A stretch of DNA of 64,000 bases from Brasilonema angustatum HA4187-MV1 (GTDB lineage: Bacteria > Cyanobacteriota > Cyanobacteriia > Cyanobacteriales > Nostocaceae). The stretch spans positions 62,001 through 126,000 of the forward strand of contig JAHHGV010000008.1 in assembly GCA_019359695.1 (NCBI GenBank), read 5' to 3'. Positions within the stretch are counted from its first letter, which is position 1, and every line of letters starts with the position of its first letter. Position numbers and translations under genes: made by a program. This document shows positions 46,749 through 55,775 of this stretch, piece after piece. The notes below the pieces were generated by a model. It searched no databases and was not told where the DNA came from. It saw only the letters and a list, made by a program, of their open reading frames with translations.

Positions 46749-47105
46749 TTATCCTTTAGGTTGGGTTGCCAATTCAGCGACTTTGCTGAAGCTTGCTGGA
46801 TCGAGGACTGCTAATTGTGCCAAAATTTTGCGATTGAGTTGGACATCAGCTTTTTTGAGATTCCCGATAAACTGGCTGTAACTCAAACCATGTTGGCGTG
46901 CAGCAGCGTTGATGCGGGTGATCCAGAGGCGGCGGAAATCGCGCTTACGTTTTTTGCGATCGCTATAGGCGTTCCGCAGCGCCTTCATGACTCTTTGATT
47001 CGCCGTTCTAAACAGAGTTGAGTGAGAACCGCGAAAACCTTTAGCGAGTTTGAGAATTTTTTTGCGGCGTTTGCGAGCAACGTTACCGCGTTTTACCCGT
47101 GTCAT
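46749..47105 (-). CDS. rplT: 50S ribosomal protein L20
   Basis: A 118-residue L20, starting [19 protein letters not shown], with [21 protein letters not shown] and the [18 protein letters not shown] segment. Complete and of usual length. It follows rpmI by 22 bases. L20 binds 23S rRNA early in assembly and can autoregulate the rpmI-rplT mRNA; infC is not next to it here. Confidence 0.97.
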   Translation of the reverse strand: MTRVKRGNVARKRRKKILKLAKGFRGSHSTLFRTANQRVMKALRNAYSDRKKRKRDFRRLWITRINAAARQHGLSYSQFIGNLKKADVQLNRKILAQLAVLDPASFSKVAELATQPKG

Positions 47106-47127
47106 ATTGTTTTAGTTCCTGAACAAA

Positions 47128-47325
47128 TTACAAATAAGGGAGCATGAGCCGCACGTTTTCTGCATCGCGCTCATCGACAACTGCCATTTTCGACATGCTG
47201 CGTTTCTTAGCGGAAGATTTGTGCTCTAGCAAGTGGTTTTTGAAGGCTTTGCGACGTACAATTTTGCCGCTACCTGTGGCGCGGAATCTCTTTGCCGCTG
47301 CTTTACGGGTTTTGAGTTTAGGCAT
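47128..47325 (-). CDS. rpmI: 50S ribosomal protein L35
   Basis: A 65-residue L35 from ATG at 47325 ([20 protein letters not shown]), ending in [12 protein letters not shown] longer frame begins seven codons upstream (MSNQSQS), but the family starts at MPKLKT. It heads the rpmI-rplT operon, with the solute-binding gene following. Confidence 0.96.
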   Translation of the reverse strand: MPKLKTRKAAAKRFRATGSGKIVRRKAFKNHLLEHKSSAKKRSMSKMAVVDERDAENVRLMLPYL

Positions 47326-47580
47326 GGACTGGCTTTGATTGGACACAATCCATCATTATAAACTAAGAATTTAGAAACAAACGGCATCAGGCGCTGGGAA
47401 ATAAGAGTTTGTCCAATCCAAGCAACTTTGAATCTAGCTAGGACTTACACATTGAGTAGATCAAAAAGTTTTCCACAAGCCTTATCAGCCATTCGCCACT
47501 CAAAAAATGCAACCAAACCAGTAAAATGCTTCTAGTGATTTAAAACTAGTGGTCTGTCAAGCTAAAAGAAGATATTGAGT

Positions 47581-47685
47581 TATAGCGGTTCTCATTTGAA
47601 TCACATACACCACCACGAATAATGTAGAGCACGTAAATGCTACGTCTCTACAGCTGTGTATTGTACGCAACTGAGAAGCGCTATA
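47581..47685. repeat. MITE-like element with nested palindrome
   Basis: Outer inverted ends TATAGCGGTTCTCAT and CTGAGAAGCGCTATA. Nested inside is TGTAGAGCACGTA paired with TACGTCTCTACA around 47623-47652. Typical of the palindromic elements scattered through this window. Confidence 0.75.
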
Positions 47686-47890
47686 GTTGTAGAACAGAAC
47701 GAGCGCGAAAATAGCAGCGAGGAGCGATCGCTGCTGATAACGCAACGTGATAAACTGCTCGTTAAACATCTGGGTTAAGTTGACGTGACCCATTTGAATT
47801 CTCAAGCCAATTCACGGGCGTTCTGTCCGCTCCTATTCACGCCAATTATCCGTCAGCCTGGGCTGGATTCGAGATAGTCGAGCAATCCTC

Positions 47891-47965
47891 TCAATCCCCT
47901 ACCTTTAAATCGTAAACAGCCCAAGTCACAGCCGCAGCCACAAACCCAGCCACATTCCCAACCAT
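47891..47965 (-). CDS. Possible 24-residue hydrophobic microprotein
   Basis: An ATG frame at 47965 reads MVGNVAGFVAAAVTWAVYDL then KVGD and stops. It is one hydrophobic helix with Trp and Tyr, in the style of photosystem or NDH small subunits, but matches none I can name. There is no clear ribosome site. It could equally be a remnant of a larger membrane protein. Weak support. Confidence 0.25.
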   Translation of the reverse strand: MVGNVAGFVAAAVTWAVYDLKVGD

Positions 47966-48039
47966 CGTGCAAACTATATATTATGGGGTTTGTGTAGTTG
48001 TGATCTCAAACCCTAAAATGCGTCTCACAGATGAAATTA

Positions 48040-49410
48040 TTATTTCTTGTTTTTGTCCTCATCTCCTAACATTTTGAGTAATTTTCTTGCAACTAAAACA
48101 CCTACGACTGCACCACCAACTAACTCCGCTGTCTGCACTACTTTCTTGTTCACAGTTTTGGGATCAACGTGGTGGCGAAAAATCTCTTCATTTAGCCATT
48201 CTGTGGTGGCTTTAAAGTTATGAATTGGCGTCGGCAGTAGCTCTAGATAAGTTCCTTGACGAATTAAGTGAGCGGCTTCGCCCGTTACTTCAAAAGCGTC
48301 GTAAATGTTAGCTGCAGCTTCATTTAATCCAAGTTTTAGCAGAGTACCGCGTAAGCTAACCTTAGGAGTTTTCGGTTCCTTTTCTAAAGCAATGGCTTTG
48401 AGGTTGTGGGCAATTGTAGATCCTAGCTGATATGCAACTTGTGCAGTAGCGGGCATTGATGTATCTTCTACAAAAGCACAATCTCCACCTGCAAAAACTT
48501 CTGGAAAATCAAACAATTGTAAGGTTTTGGTGACTTTTAATCGACCGTGCTTGTCTCGGTGTTCATCTGGGATTGGCAAGTTTTTGATCAGCGGATGAGT
48601 CGCAGTGCCAGCTGTCCAAATTGTAGTGTATGTTGGCAGCGTAACAGACTTGCCATCGCGCTTATACTCGACTGTGTTGGCACTAACACCTGTGACTTCT
48701 GCCCCCAACAGCATCTCCACAGGTACGGTTCGTTTTTGCAATTGTTTTTCAGCAGTTTCACGTAATTTGCTGTTGACATCGCCCTTAAGGATTTCCTTGC
48801 CGTGGTTAATGAGTGCAACTCGCACTTCTTGAGGGTTACCTTTGAGTGCTGCATACCAATTCGGTAACAAATCGCCTAAAGTGGCTGCCATTTCCACACC
48901 TGAAGCACCACCACCAATGACTGCAAATGTAAGTAATTTTCGACGTTGTTCTGGATCTTCGGTTTGCGCGGCTTTTCGCAAACAGTCATGCAAATGTTGG
49001 TCGATAGCGATCGCATCTTTTTCCGTCCAAAAAGGTAGAGCATACTCTTTTGCTCCCTCGACGCCAAAGTAGCCGCTTACACTACCTAAAGCTAATACCA
49101 AATTGCTGTAATCGTAGCGGGTTCCTGAAGTTAACTTAACTTGTCGTTGATGCAAGTCAATCGATTCCACTGTATCTTGAACAAAAATCACACCGCTTCC
49201 TTTGAGCAATTCTGTAAAACGCGGTAATACCTGAAAGGCATCCATCTCACCACTAAAATACTCATAAAGTAATGGCTTAAAACAAAAGCGTTCGTTGCTA
49301 TCAATTAAGATCACAGAGCGAGGATAGTGTTCGTGAGCAAGCTGCAACGCTGTATAAAGCCCAGTAAAGCCACCGCCTAAAATAACTGTTTGATAAACTG
49401 GATTATTCAT
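48040..49410 (-). CDS. Type II NAD(P)H dehydrogenase (NDH-2)
   Basis: A flavoprotein of about 456 residues that passes electrons from NAD(P)H to quinone without proton pumping. The FAD motif VILGGGFTGLYTALQLA is at the N-terminus, the NAD(P)H motif FAVIGGGASGVEMAATL near residue 162, and the second FAD element FAGGDCAFV near residue 306. A C-terminal hydrophobic stretch (VGGAVVGVLVARKLLKML) may bind membrane. The start is set at the ATG 49410 because GGAG precedes it suitably; a six-codon-longer ATG start at 49428 is possible. Confidence 0.92.
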   Translation of the reverse strand: MNNPVYQTVILGGGFTGLYTALQLAHEHYPRSVILIDSNERFCFKPLLYEYFSGEMDAFQVLPRFTELLKGSGVIFVQDTVESIDLHQRQVKLTSGTRYDYSNLVLALGSVSGYFGVEGAKEYALPFWTEKDAIAIDQHLHDCLRKAAQTEDPEQRRKLLTFAVIGGGASGVEMAATLGDLLPNWYAALKGNPQEVRVALINHGKEILKGDVNSKLRETAEKQLQKRTVPVEMLLGAEVTGVSANTVEYKRDGKSVTLPTYTTIWTAGTATHPLIKNLPIPDEHRDKHGRLKVTKTLQLFDFPEVFAGGDCAFVEDTSMPATAQVAYQLGSTIAHNLKAIALEKEPKTPKVSLRGTLLKLGLNEAAANIYDAFEVTGEAAHLIRQGTYLELLPTPIHNFKATTEWLNEEIFRHHVDPKTVNKKVVQTAELVGGAVVGVLVARKLLKMLGDEDKNKK

Positions 49411-49467
49411 AAAACAATTTTTCTCCATTATTTTGTTCGCAGATACGTTTATTGATAAACTGCTCTG

Positions 49468-49719
49468 CTATAACGTTAAAAAGAAAACAATCAAAATCAC
49501 ACTGAGGGTAACAGCGAATAAGATAGCGTATTCGACTCTGCGACTAAAATATCCAATCACAGCAATCAGGGCGATCACAAAACCGAAAATGCCTAGATAT
49601 TGTCCCTTTTGCAACCCTTTAGCAATCAAAGGGTCATTTTGAGTACCTGGTGGCGGAGTTTCTTGAATTCTGCCTTCATACTGATTTTTGGGTTGCAACT
49701 CTTGCGTTGGTAAAGCCAT
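49468..49719 (-). CDS. Small two-helix membrane protein
   Basis: An 83-residue protein. The N-terminal half is polar and Pro/Gln-rich (TQELQPKNQYEGRIQETPPP), followed by two hydrophobic segments: YLGIFGFVIALIAVIGYF and YAILFAVTLSVILIVFFLTL. A GGA lies about 9 bases before the ATG at 49719. It is 57 bases upstream of the NDH-2 gene on the same strand and may be cotranscribed. No function assigned. Confidence 0.7.
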   Translation of the reverse strand: MALPTQELQPKNQYEGRIQETPPPGTQNDPLIAKGLQKGQYLGIFGFVIALIAVIGYFSRRVEYAILFAVTLSVILIVFFLTL

Positions 49720-50272
49720 AAAATTATTTCCTACAACAAACTAACCAACTTGCCATTCTTTCAATAGTGCTACTTTACCCGCATCCTGTGAATTCCATGA
49801 TGGCTGACTATAAGAGCCCCATATGAACCGAATCGTCAAGACACTTAAGAACACAAAGGTATGATTAGACAACACAATTTTTTTTTAACACTCGTATATT
49901 AGTACTACACAATTCACTTTTTTGTTTTTTATATTTTTTGAAGACCACATATAATGTTTATTTATTATTGAAAATAGGGCAGAAAAATACTATCTAAAGA
50001 GTGATTTTTGGAATACATGAAAAAGTAAAATTGATTATCTTACAGTATAATATATTTTGATTTATTCCTATCGCCGCAGAAAAGTCACATATTTGCCATA
50101 TAAAATTCATAGATTGAAACACTCTTTACCAAGTGTTAAACAATCAGATTCAGAACACAAGTGCGGCGGGTAACGCCTGTAGTAAGGTTTTTTTACAAAA
50201 TTCAGAGACTTGCGTACTGCGATCTCAAGTAAAATTGGGATTGTTTAGTATATTTAAATATTTGACTCTCCT
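49720..50272. other. AT-rich divergent gap upstream of the AraC gene
   Basis: About 550 bases, AT-rich, no gene or strong hairpin seen. It holds promoters for the minus-strand membrane protein and the plus-strand AraC-type regulator. Confidence 0.4.
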
Positions 50273-51121
50273 ATGCAACCATCCAAGCTTCAACCAACGG
50301 CTAGTATTCTTAAAGCCGAGTGGAATGACTTGATTGTCGAGTATGCTTGTTTGGAAATGGTCGGAGATTTTGACTTTGCGATGCCCAAAGACGCTATCAG
50401 TGTAGCATTTTATCCCCATGAGCGTGTTGCTTGGTCGGTGGATGGGGGTCAAACACAAACCACAGCCTTGCCTTCTGGAAGCGTCTTTATATATTCATCT
50501 TGTGAGTTTGTATGGCATAGCCGGGAAAAGGAGGGCAAATATGTGAATATCATGCTAGATCAGCGCTTGCTCAACCAACTGGCAGCCGAAAACGGACTTT
50601 CTACTCCCGTCGAGCTGGAATACCGCGTGCTTTTTCCAGATCCAACTATCATGCATATTGCACAGTTATTGAAATCAGAGGTCATCAGTGGCGGTTTAGC
50701 AGGCAATTTGTATGTCGAGTCGTTGCGAAACTTACTAGCAGTGCATCTGCTGCGAAATTACAGTGGAGTATTGAGTGACTCTACCCCCCAAGTCGGTGTT
50801 CTTGGTGTGCTCAAGCTCAAGCAAATTAAAGATTTTATTGAAGAGAATTTAGCTGAAAAATTGGCGATCGCCAATCTAGCCGTACTTGTGCCAATGAGTC
50901 AGTTTCATTTTGCGCGTGCCTTCAAGATGCAGGTAGGAGAAGCGCCACACCGCTACGTTCTGCAACGGCGAATAGAACGGGCAAAAGTCTTGCTAAAGGT
51001 AACGCGGTTTTCGTCAGCAGAAATTTCCTATCAAGTAGGCTTTTCCAATCCAAGTCACTTTAGTGCACAATTTAGCAAACTTGTAGGGATAACACCGAAG
51101 CAGTTTCGCGACAGTGCTTAA
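50273..51121 (+). CDS. AraC-family transcriptional regulator
   Basis: A 282-residue regulator. The N-terminal part (1-170) is a sensor domain with HSREKEGKYVNIMLD and DPTIMHIAQLLKSEV. The C-terminal AraC DNA-binding domain has two helix-turn-helices: LAIANLAVLVPMSQFHFARA and SAEISYQVGFSNPSHFSAQF, ending GITPKQFRDSA. It is followed 413 bases downstream by an aldo/keto reductase, a common pairing, so it probably controls that gene. Confidence 0.93.
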   Translation: MQPSKLQPTASILKAEWNDLIVEYACLEMVGDFDFAMPKDAISVAFYPHERVAWSVDGGQTQTTALPSGSVFIYSSCEFVWHSREKEGKYVNIMLDQRLLNQLAAENGLSTPVELEYRVLFPDPTIMHIAQLLKSEVISGGLAGNLYVESLRNLLAVHLLRNYSGVLSDSTPQVGVLGVLKLKQIKDFIEENLAEKLAIANLAVLVPMSQFHFARAFKMQVGEAPHRYVLQRRIERAKVLLKVTRFSSAEISYQVGFSNPSHFSAQFSKLVGITPKQFRDSA

Positions 51122-51241
51122 ATTTAAGGGAACTCCAAGAAATAAAACAACCCCTAGAAGTTGTTGACTGTTGACTGTTAACTGTTAACAGTCAACAATT
51201 TAGTTTGGAATATTTTTTATTTGAAAGTCCTTAAGCACTAA

Positions 51242-51335
51242 TAGGACTTACACACGAGTTACTAATGAACAAGACTTGTGAGATTGCTTCCTTACGTCGC
51301 AATGACACAACTACGTTATTTTTGCGTAAGTCCTA
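51242..51335. repeat. MITE-like element, TAGGACTTAC ends
   Basis: Inverted ends TAGGACTTACACA and TGCGTAAGTCCTA around 80 bases. A second copy, with an inner insertion, is at 63061-63252, and a lone end is near 47440. A run of CAACTGTT-type heptamers lies just before it at 51160-51195. Confidence 0.75.
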
Positions 51336-51534
51336 ACTAAATTGAACTGAGCAAGAATTTGATATAAGCACGCAAGAATCCAGCGTGAATGCAAAGGGCA
51401 AAATCTCTAAATTGGATTTAACAAAAAATAAGGGAAAATCAACGCTAAGCAACCGAGACAGGTGCAACTACTATGGCAAACAACCTCCCAAACCAATGCC
51501 TTCAGACTTTTATACGTATTCAGAAGTTACTAAT

Positions 51535-52647
51535 ATGTCTCTCAACATTTACTACACTCTCGGACGTTCTGGACTGCGCGTCAGCCGTCTGGCTCTCGGT
51601 GCGATGACTTTCGGCACTGAATGGGGTTGGGGAGCCAATGAAGCGATCGCACGCCAAATGTTTAATACCTACGTTGATGCAGGTGGTAACTTTATCGACA
51701 CGGCAGATTTATACACAAACAGTACCAGTGAAACTTGGTTAGGTAAATTTATTGCCGAGCGTAACTTACGTGACCGTGTTGTTGTGGCAACCAAGTTTAG
51801 CTACAATGCTGAACCAGGAAATCCCAATGCAGGCGGAAACGGACGCAAAAATATTATGCGGGCGGTGGAAGGTTCGCTGCGGCGACTGGGGACTGACTAC
51901 ATCGACCTCTACATTCTCCACACTTGGGATACGATTACTCCAGCAGAGGAAGTGATGCGAACGTTAGATGATTTAGTTCGTTCGGGTAAGGTGCGGCACA
52001 TTGGACTGAGTAATACACCAAGTTGGTATGCAGCACGAGCGCAAACCATAGCCGAGTGGCGCAACTACGAACCACTGTGTACTCTTCAGCTACAATACTC
52101 ACTGATTGAGCGTAACATCGAGCGGGAATTTATTCCCCTCGGTCTGGAACTGGGGATGGGGACCATGGTGTGCAGTCCGTTAGCAAATGGTCTTCTCACT
52201 GGTAAGTACAAGCCCAGTAAAGATGGATTTACAGGAGTTGGACGACTAGATACAACTTGCAAGATCCAAAATCCGACATTTCCGAAGTTTAGCGAACGCA
52301 CCTGGAAAATTGTCGCAGAACTCGAAACTGTTGCAAAAGAACTTGGGCACAGTATGGCTCAAGTTGCGCTTAACTGGATACTAAATCGCCCTGGCGTCGC
52401 ATCGGTGATTCTGGGAGCGAGCAAGCTATCGCAACTAAAGGACAATCTCAAAACACTGGATTTTGAGATTCCTACCGAACTGGCTAATCGTCTCGAAGCT
52501 ATCAGCCGTCCTGAACTACAGTTTCCCTACAGCTTTTTTGGTTCAGAAATTCAGGCAATGATTCACGGCGGCGCAACGGTTGAATATAAGCATTCTGGAT
52601 ACGATCCCGATGTGTTGATTCAATCAAAGGGGGCAGACATGTCTTAG
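51535..52647 (+). CDS. Aldo/keto reductase
   Basis: A 370-residue NADPH-dependent oxidoreductase, counted from the ATG at 51535 (MSLNIYYTLGRSGLRVSRL). The open frame extends 50 codons further up to 51385, but that part is polar and unlike the family. The catalytic tetrad is seen: Asp and Tyr in NFIDTADLYTNSTSE, Lys in VVATKFSYN and His in LYILHTWD. The C-terminus has VILGASKLSQLKDNL, the cofactor region. It probably belongs to the regulon of the upstream AraC gene. Substrate unknown. Confidence 0.92.
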   Translation: MSLNIYYTLGRSGLRVSRLALGAMTFGTEWGWGANEAIARQMFNTYVDAGGNFIDTADLYTNSTSETWLGKFIAERNLRDRVVVATKFSYNAEPGNPNAGGNGRKNIMRAVEGSLRRLGTDYIDLYILHTWDTITPAEEVMRTLDDLVRSGKVRHIGLSNTPSWYAARAQTIAEWRNYEPLCTLQLQYSLIERNIEREFIPLGLELGMGTMVCSPLANGLLTGKYKPSKDGFTGVGRLDTTCKIQNPTFPKFSERTWKIVAELETVAKELGHSMAQVALNWILNRPGVASVILGASKLSQLKDNLKTLDFEIPTELANRLEAISRPELQFPYSFFGSEIQAMIHGGATVEYKHSGYDPDVLIQSKGADMS

Positions 52648-53033
52648 TTTTTCTAATGTACTAAAATCCGAAAAAATTAACGAACCGCGCCGAAATTATT
52701 GATGCCGTGAACACTATCGAGACTCGAAAACATGTTGCACAGCTTTCGTAGATAAAGCTTGACAGTGGGAACGGGAAAAACTAGGAACTCCGTGGGTTCT
52801 ACAATCATGAGCTAACCCACGGAGTGCGATCTGCTGAAAGCAGCAGCGCTAGCCCCGAAGGGGGCGCTACGCAAACGCTATCGCCCTAAAGTTCAAAAAT
52901 AGACAAGATTGCAAAAGTGAGGTTTTACGAGGTTCTGTTAAGCGTTCCTAACTTCTGCCACGAAGTCTAATTAAAATGACCTGGACTTGGGAAGACGGTA
53001 CTTGCCCCGGTTAATTGCTTGATTAATTGTATT
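52648..53033. other. Intergenic gap with GC-rich repeat
   Basis: 386 bases without a gene. It includes ACTCCGTGGGTT/AACCCACGGAGT inverted repeats near 52788-52824, and GGGGGCGCTACGCAAACG near 52860-52880, shared with 12310. Confidence 0.5.
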
Positions 53034-53459
53034 ATGCAGCCTGATATTTGCATCCTCAAAGCCTCTTGGGATGGACTTAGTGTCAAGTACGTTGTTTCAG
53101 ATAAACTACCTCTTTGCTCAGGCAATACTTTAATGATGCGTGTTGCCATACTCCCAAAGGGAGTCGTTGCTGCAAGCATAGAACAATTTGAATCCGATTG
53201 GTTGAGCGAGGCCCAGAAAACCCCACTTCCAGACTATCTGCAAATTATACTCAGCCTGTCGCGATTTGAGCAAATTGTTGACCAAAAAATCCTTTCTCCC
53301 AATCAGCTGCCCATCCTTGTGAAGGAGATTACTGACCCCTCGATTCTTCATTTAGCACACCTGCTACGAGCCGAAATGGAAACTCCAAAACCCCTGAGTC
53401 AACAGTTTATTTGTTCGATTGTCACTATTCTCACAACGCATTGCTTGCAGCAATTGTGA
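53034..53459 (+). CDS. Stand-alone relative of the AraC sensor domain, no HTH
   Basis: A 141-residue protein from ATG at 53034 (MQPDICILKASWDGLSVKYV). Its start and end resemble the first 170 residues of the AraC regulator at 50273: MQPSKLQPTASILKAEWNDL against its own first residues, and DPSILHLAHLLRAEM against DPTIMHIAQLLKSEV. The DNA-binding domain is absent, with a clean TGA after THCLQQL. It could be a decayed AraC gene or a small ligand-binding decoy that dimerises with AraC relatives. A TTG five codons earlier is less likely as start. Confidence 0.7.
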   Translation: MQPDICILKASWDGLSVKYVVSDKLPLCSGNTLMMRVAILPKGVVAASIEQFESDWLSEAQKTPLPDYLQIILSLSRFEQIVDQKILSPNQLPILVKEITDPSILHLAHLLRAEMETPKPLSQQFICSIVTILTTHCLQQL

Positions 53460-53550
53460 CTTTAGTGGAGAAGCCAGAAATAACAGATGTTGTTGGCGAA
53501 TTCCAACAACATCATTTACCTCGCTACCACTTTTGATGGGTTCTTTTAAA

Positions 53551-53581
53551 AAGGAAGCGGTAGCCGTCAGCTAACGCTTCC
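53551..53581. terminator. Hairpin downstream of the first double-glycine peptide gene
   Basis: Arms AGGAAGCG (53551-53558) and CGCTTCCT (53574-53581), extended by TAGC/GCTA inside. It is placed between the 3' ends of the convergent AraC-like gene and the peptide gene, with TTTTAAAA on its left side; a terminator for the minus-strand peptide gene is plausible. Confidence 0.6.
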
Positions 53582-53599
53582 TCACCCCCCTAAGGTATC

Positions 53600-53797
53600 T
53601 CAATTAGAGGAAGAGATACGGTTTGAGTAGAAGCCTGCGTTGGTATAAGTTGTGGTAATGGTGTAAGCAAAGTTACTACCCTGTGCAAATGCAAATGCAC
53701 CCGCGTTTGCCTGGGAAGGAGAATATTGAAATCCACCTTGAACTTCTTTTGCTTGTTGAGCAACCATTTCTATGTGAGATAGATCTTTGATAATCAT
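53600..53797 (-). CDS. Double-glycine leader peptide precursor A
   Basis: A 65-residue precursor. The leader is MIIKDLSHIEMVAQQAKEVQ followed by GG at positions 21-22, the classical peptidase C39 cleavage motif. The 43-residue core begins FQYSPSQANAGAFAFAQGSN and is rich in Ser, Thr, Ala and Tyr, with no Cys. Ribosome site AGGAG is 10 bases before ATG. It shares the leader signature DLSHxE...QGG with the precursors at 54790 and 55992. The product is probably exported through the neighbouring HlyD system; whether the core is modified cannot be told. Confidence 0.8.
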   Translation of the reverse strand: MIIKDLSHIEMVAQQAKEVQGGFQYSPSQANAGAFAFAQGSNFAYTITTTYTNAGFYSNRISSSN

Positions 53798-53935
53798 GAT
53801 ATTGCTCTCCTGAAAATTGCTAGTTCATTCGTCTAAGTTGGTGTCAACATAACAAAAAAGCTATTGAAGAAAACCACCTGTTTTATGGGGCTTCTATTCA
53901 ATAGCTTCTTGAACAAAAACTCAGTAAAACAAGCT

Positions 53936-54241
53936 TCATGAAGTACGTGCACTCGCATAGGAAGTGGTGTAAGTAGGTCCATTAGCAGCAGCACCAGCAG
54001 CAGCACCAGCAACAGCGTATTTATATCCATAGTCAATGCTATAGCTATACTTACCAGTTGCAGGGTTAAATGAATAAGATACGTTGTAACCTGAACCTGA
54101 ATCAGAGACAGCATAGGTTGATACACTGCTTGTAGGTGTGCTGAAACTCTGTTGAACTACTTGAAGTCCCCCATGCACTTGAGTATCACTCGTAAGTTCA
54201 GTTTCACAAAAGCTTAGGTCAACTATTTTTAATCGACTCAT
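53936..54241 (-). CDS. Double-glycine leader peptide precursor B
   Basis: A 101-residue precursor with a divergent leader, MSRLKIVDLSFCETELTSDT then QVHGG (glycines at 24-25). The core of about 76 residues is Ser/Tyr/Ala/Gly-rich with alternating Tyr patterns (YNVSYSFNPATGKYSYSIDY) and an Ala/Gly run near residue 80. No Cys in the core. An AAGGAGA lies about 6 bases before the ATG. It differs in leader from the other three, so it may serve the same exporter or belong to a second type. Confidence 0.72.
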   Translation of the reverse strand: MSRLKIVDLSFCETELTSDTQVHGGLQVVQQSFSTPTSSVSTYAVSDSGSGYNVSYSFNPATGKYSYSIDYGYKYAVAGAAAGAAANGPTYTTSYASARTS

Positions 54242-54266
54242 AATCTCTCCTTTTCTTCGCAGACAT

Positions 54267-54299
54267 ATCGCTGAAAGTTGTTTAATAACTTTCAGCGAT
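54267..54299. terminator. Hairpin, first copy of duplicated unit
   Basis: Arms ATCGCTGAAAGTT (54267-54279) and AACTTTCAGCGAT (54287-54299) followed by a T-rich tail. It lies downstream of precursor C on the minus strand, 25 bases upstream of precursor B, and may separate their transcripts. Confidence 0.65.
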
Positions 54300-54470
54300 T
54301 TTTAGTATTTGTTTAAAATGCCTCTGAGCAAAGTTTTCAGCCAATGCGCCAACAACTTGCATATTTCTTCGGACTGTCAGCGCATCACTAGTCATTAGAA
54401 GCCACTGCGCGGGTTCTCTCATTGAGTGCAAGTGGCGTTCATTACTCAGACAAAGGACTAATGACTAATG

Positions 54471-54738
54471 ACCCTTACGGGGAAGACCTCCGGTCTCGCT
54501 GCGCGCTCCGCCAGTCGCAGCCTACGGCTCGCTCCGCTAACATGGGGAGCCAGTACTGAAGCGCGTAGCGTGGCACTTTGTGCCATAGGAGGGTTTCCCG
54601 ACAGAGGTATCTGGCGTTGGAAACCACGCCACATGCTACAAGTCGGCAGAGCGTATCCCTTCGCAGTGGCTCGTCTTGGGGAGCCACTGCTGCAGGAGGG
54701 TTTCCCGACAGAGGCATATGGCGTCCGCGCTGGCTCAC
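54471..54738. repeat. GC-rich insertion in copy 1 of the duplication
   Basis: Absent from the same place in copy 2, where TAAGGAC-type sequence runs on directly (about 55940-55960). It contains two sub-blocks with GGGTTTCCCGACAGAGG (54590-54610 and 54700-54717) and GAGCCAGTACTG / GAGCCACTGCTG. Same family as 17600-17735 and 63120-63215. Confidence 0.82.
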
Positions 54739-54789
54739 TAAGGACGACCTGAACGAGTCAGTGTGCAAATTCAATGCGTAACAGCTTAC

Positions 54790-55026
54790 CTATGAAGCAG
54801 TGGAGCTAGAGTATGAGCCTGAGCTAGCACTATTGGGGTAGGAGTAGTAGTAGGGGTAGTAGTAAGGGTAGCCAGAAGTCGCACTTGTATATGTGCTGGT
54901 AGATGTAGTAGCGAAATAGCTACCGTTAGCATAAGCATTAGCAGATGCACTAGATGATGCAAATCCACCTTGAACTTGATGATTTTCTGCAGTGATTTCG
55001 AGGTGAGAAAGATCTGCGATAATCAT
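54790..55026 (-). CDS. Double-glycine leader peptide precursor C
   Basis: A 78-residue precursor. Leader MIIADLSHLEITAENHQVQ then GG at 20-21. The 57-residue core has FASSSASANAYANGSYF, a Thr/Ser stretch, then a Tyr/Pro-rich central block (PYYYPYYYSYP) and a Ser-rich end. No Cys. The ribosome site AGGAG stands a few bases before the ATG (AGGAGAATCATATG). It is a close paralog of the precursor at 55992, differing mostly in indels within the Tyr/Pro block. Confidence 0.85.
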   Translation of the reverse strand: MIIADLSHLEITAENHQVQGGFASSSASANAYANGSYFATTSTSTYTSATSGYPYYYPYYYSYPNSASSGSYSSSTAS

Positions 55027-55460
55027 ATGATTCTCCTAGACTTTACTAGTTTTGATGGGAAACTTTTTTGTAACCAAAACTCTCTTTTCGGTTACATGTA
55101 TAAACCTAACACTTCCATAAAATAAAAAATATAAAGTAACGATGAAGATGGATTTTTTTTGAGCAAGAAGATCTGTTCTTACATAGATTTTTTTCTATTA
55201 AAATAATACTAAAATAGGCAAGACAATGAATCTGGTTTTTTGAAATTTTTTAAACCAGAAATTTCGGTTTTAAACTAGAAATTAAAGCAAAAACTATAAG
55301 TTAAAAAATCAATAATTGATTTTTTTCATAAAAAACCTCTTTTTTGTTTTTGTGATAGTTTTGAAAATCCTTGCATGAATAGTTCGCAACGCAAAGTTTG
55401 ATTTGCGCTAAATAACCTCTAATATCTCCTAATTTTGGAGTGAAGAACTGATAACTAAAG

Positions 55461-55745
55461 TCAAGGCTGCATCAACACATCCTCTGATGCTTGAAGATAA
55501 GTGTCGGAATCTAACATGGTCAATGTTTCCATTAATTCAATTTGTTGCTTCAACCAATGATCAAACAATTATTGCTGAATTTGGTCAAGTAAGTGCTGAT
55601 CCAAGATAGGTTGAATCGTTTCTTCTACCCAAATCAAATAAACTCCCTTGGAGGTTGATATCGTCTTGATAAGAGATGGTGGAGTGGCAGCAAATACAGC
55701 TGCTGCAATCTCTTGTCGAAATTTGTACGACGTCAGATTCCTTAA
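55461..55745 (-). pseudogene. Decayed 3' fragment of the SurA/PpiC-type isomerase
   Basis: About 285 bases match the last third of the isomerase gene at 56762-57544, with FRQEIAAAVFAATPPSLI and GVYLIWVEETIQPILDQHL. A C-to-A change (55571) turns a Glu codon into TAA, and the 5' two-thirds are missing. It is a by-product of the tandem duplication. Confidence 0.9.
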
Positions 55746-55775
55746 TATGCTTTTTGTCGGCTTTTTGTCGCAGAC

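Larger units (their letters stand above)
47347..48039. other. Repeat-containing gap between rpmI and the NADH dehydrogenase gene
   Basis: No convincing full-length gene. It includes a single TAGGACTTACACA repeat end near 47440, the MITE-like element at 47581-47685, and a 24-codon ATG frame at 47891-47965 on the minus strand. An 82-codon minus-strand frame at 47557-47805 overlaps the repeat and is not credible. Confidence 0.5.

Noticed and set aside
47557-47805. 82-codon minus-strand frame
   Set aside because: It overlaps the palindromic repeat at 47581-47685, which provides its C-terminal part, and has no ribosome site or family.
54468-54781. Overlapping frames of 60-99 codons on both strands
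   Set aside because: All fall in the GC-rich inserted repeat; open frames there reflect base composition, not coding.
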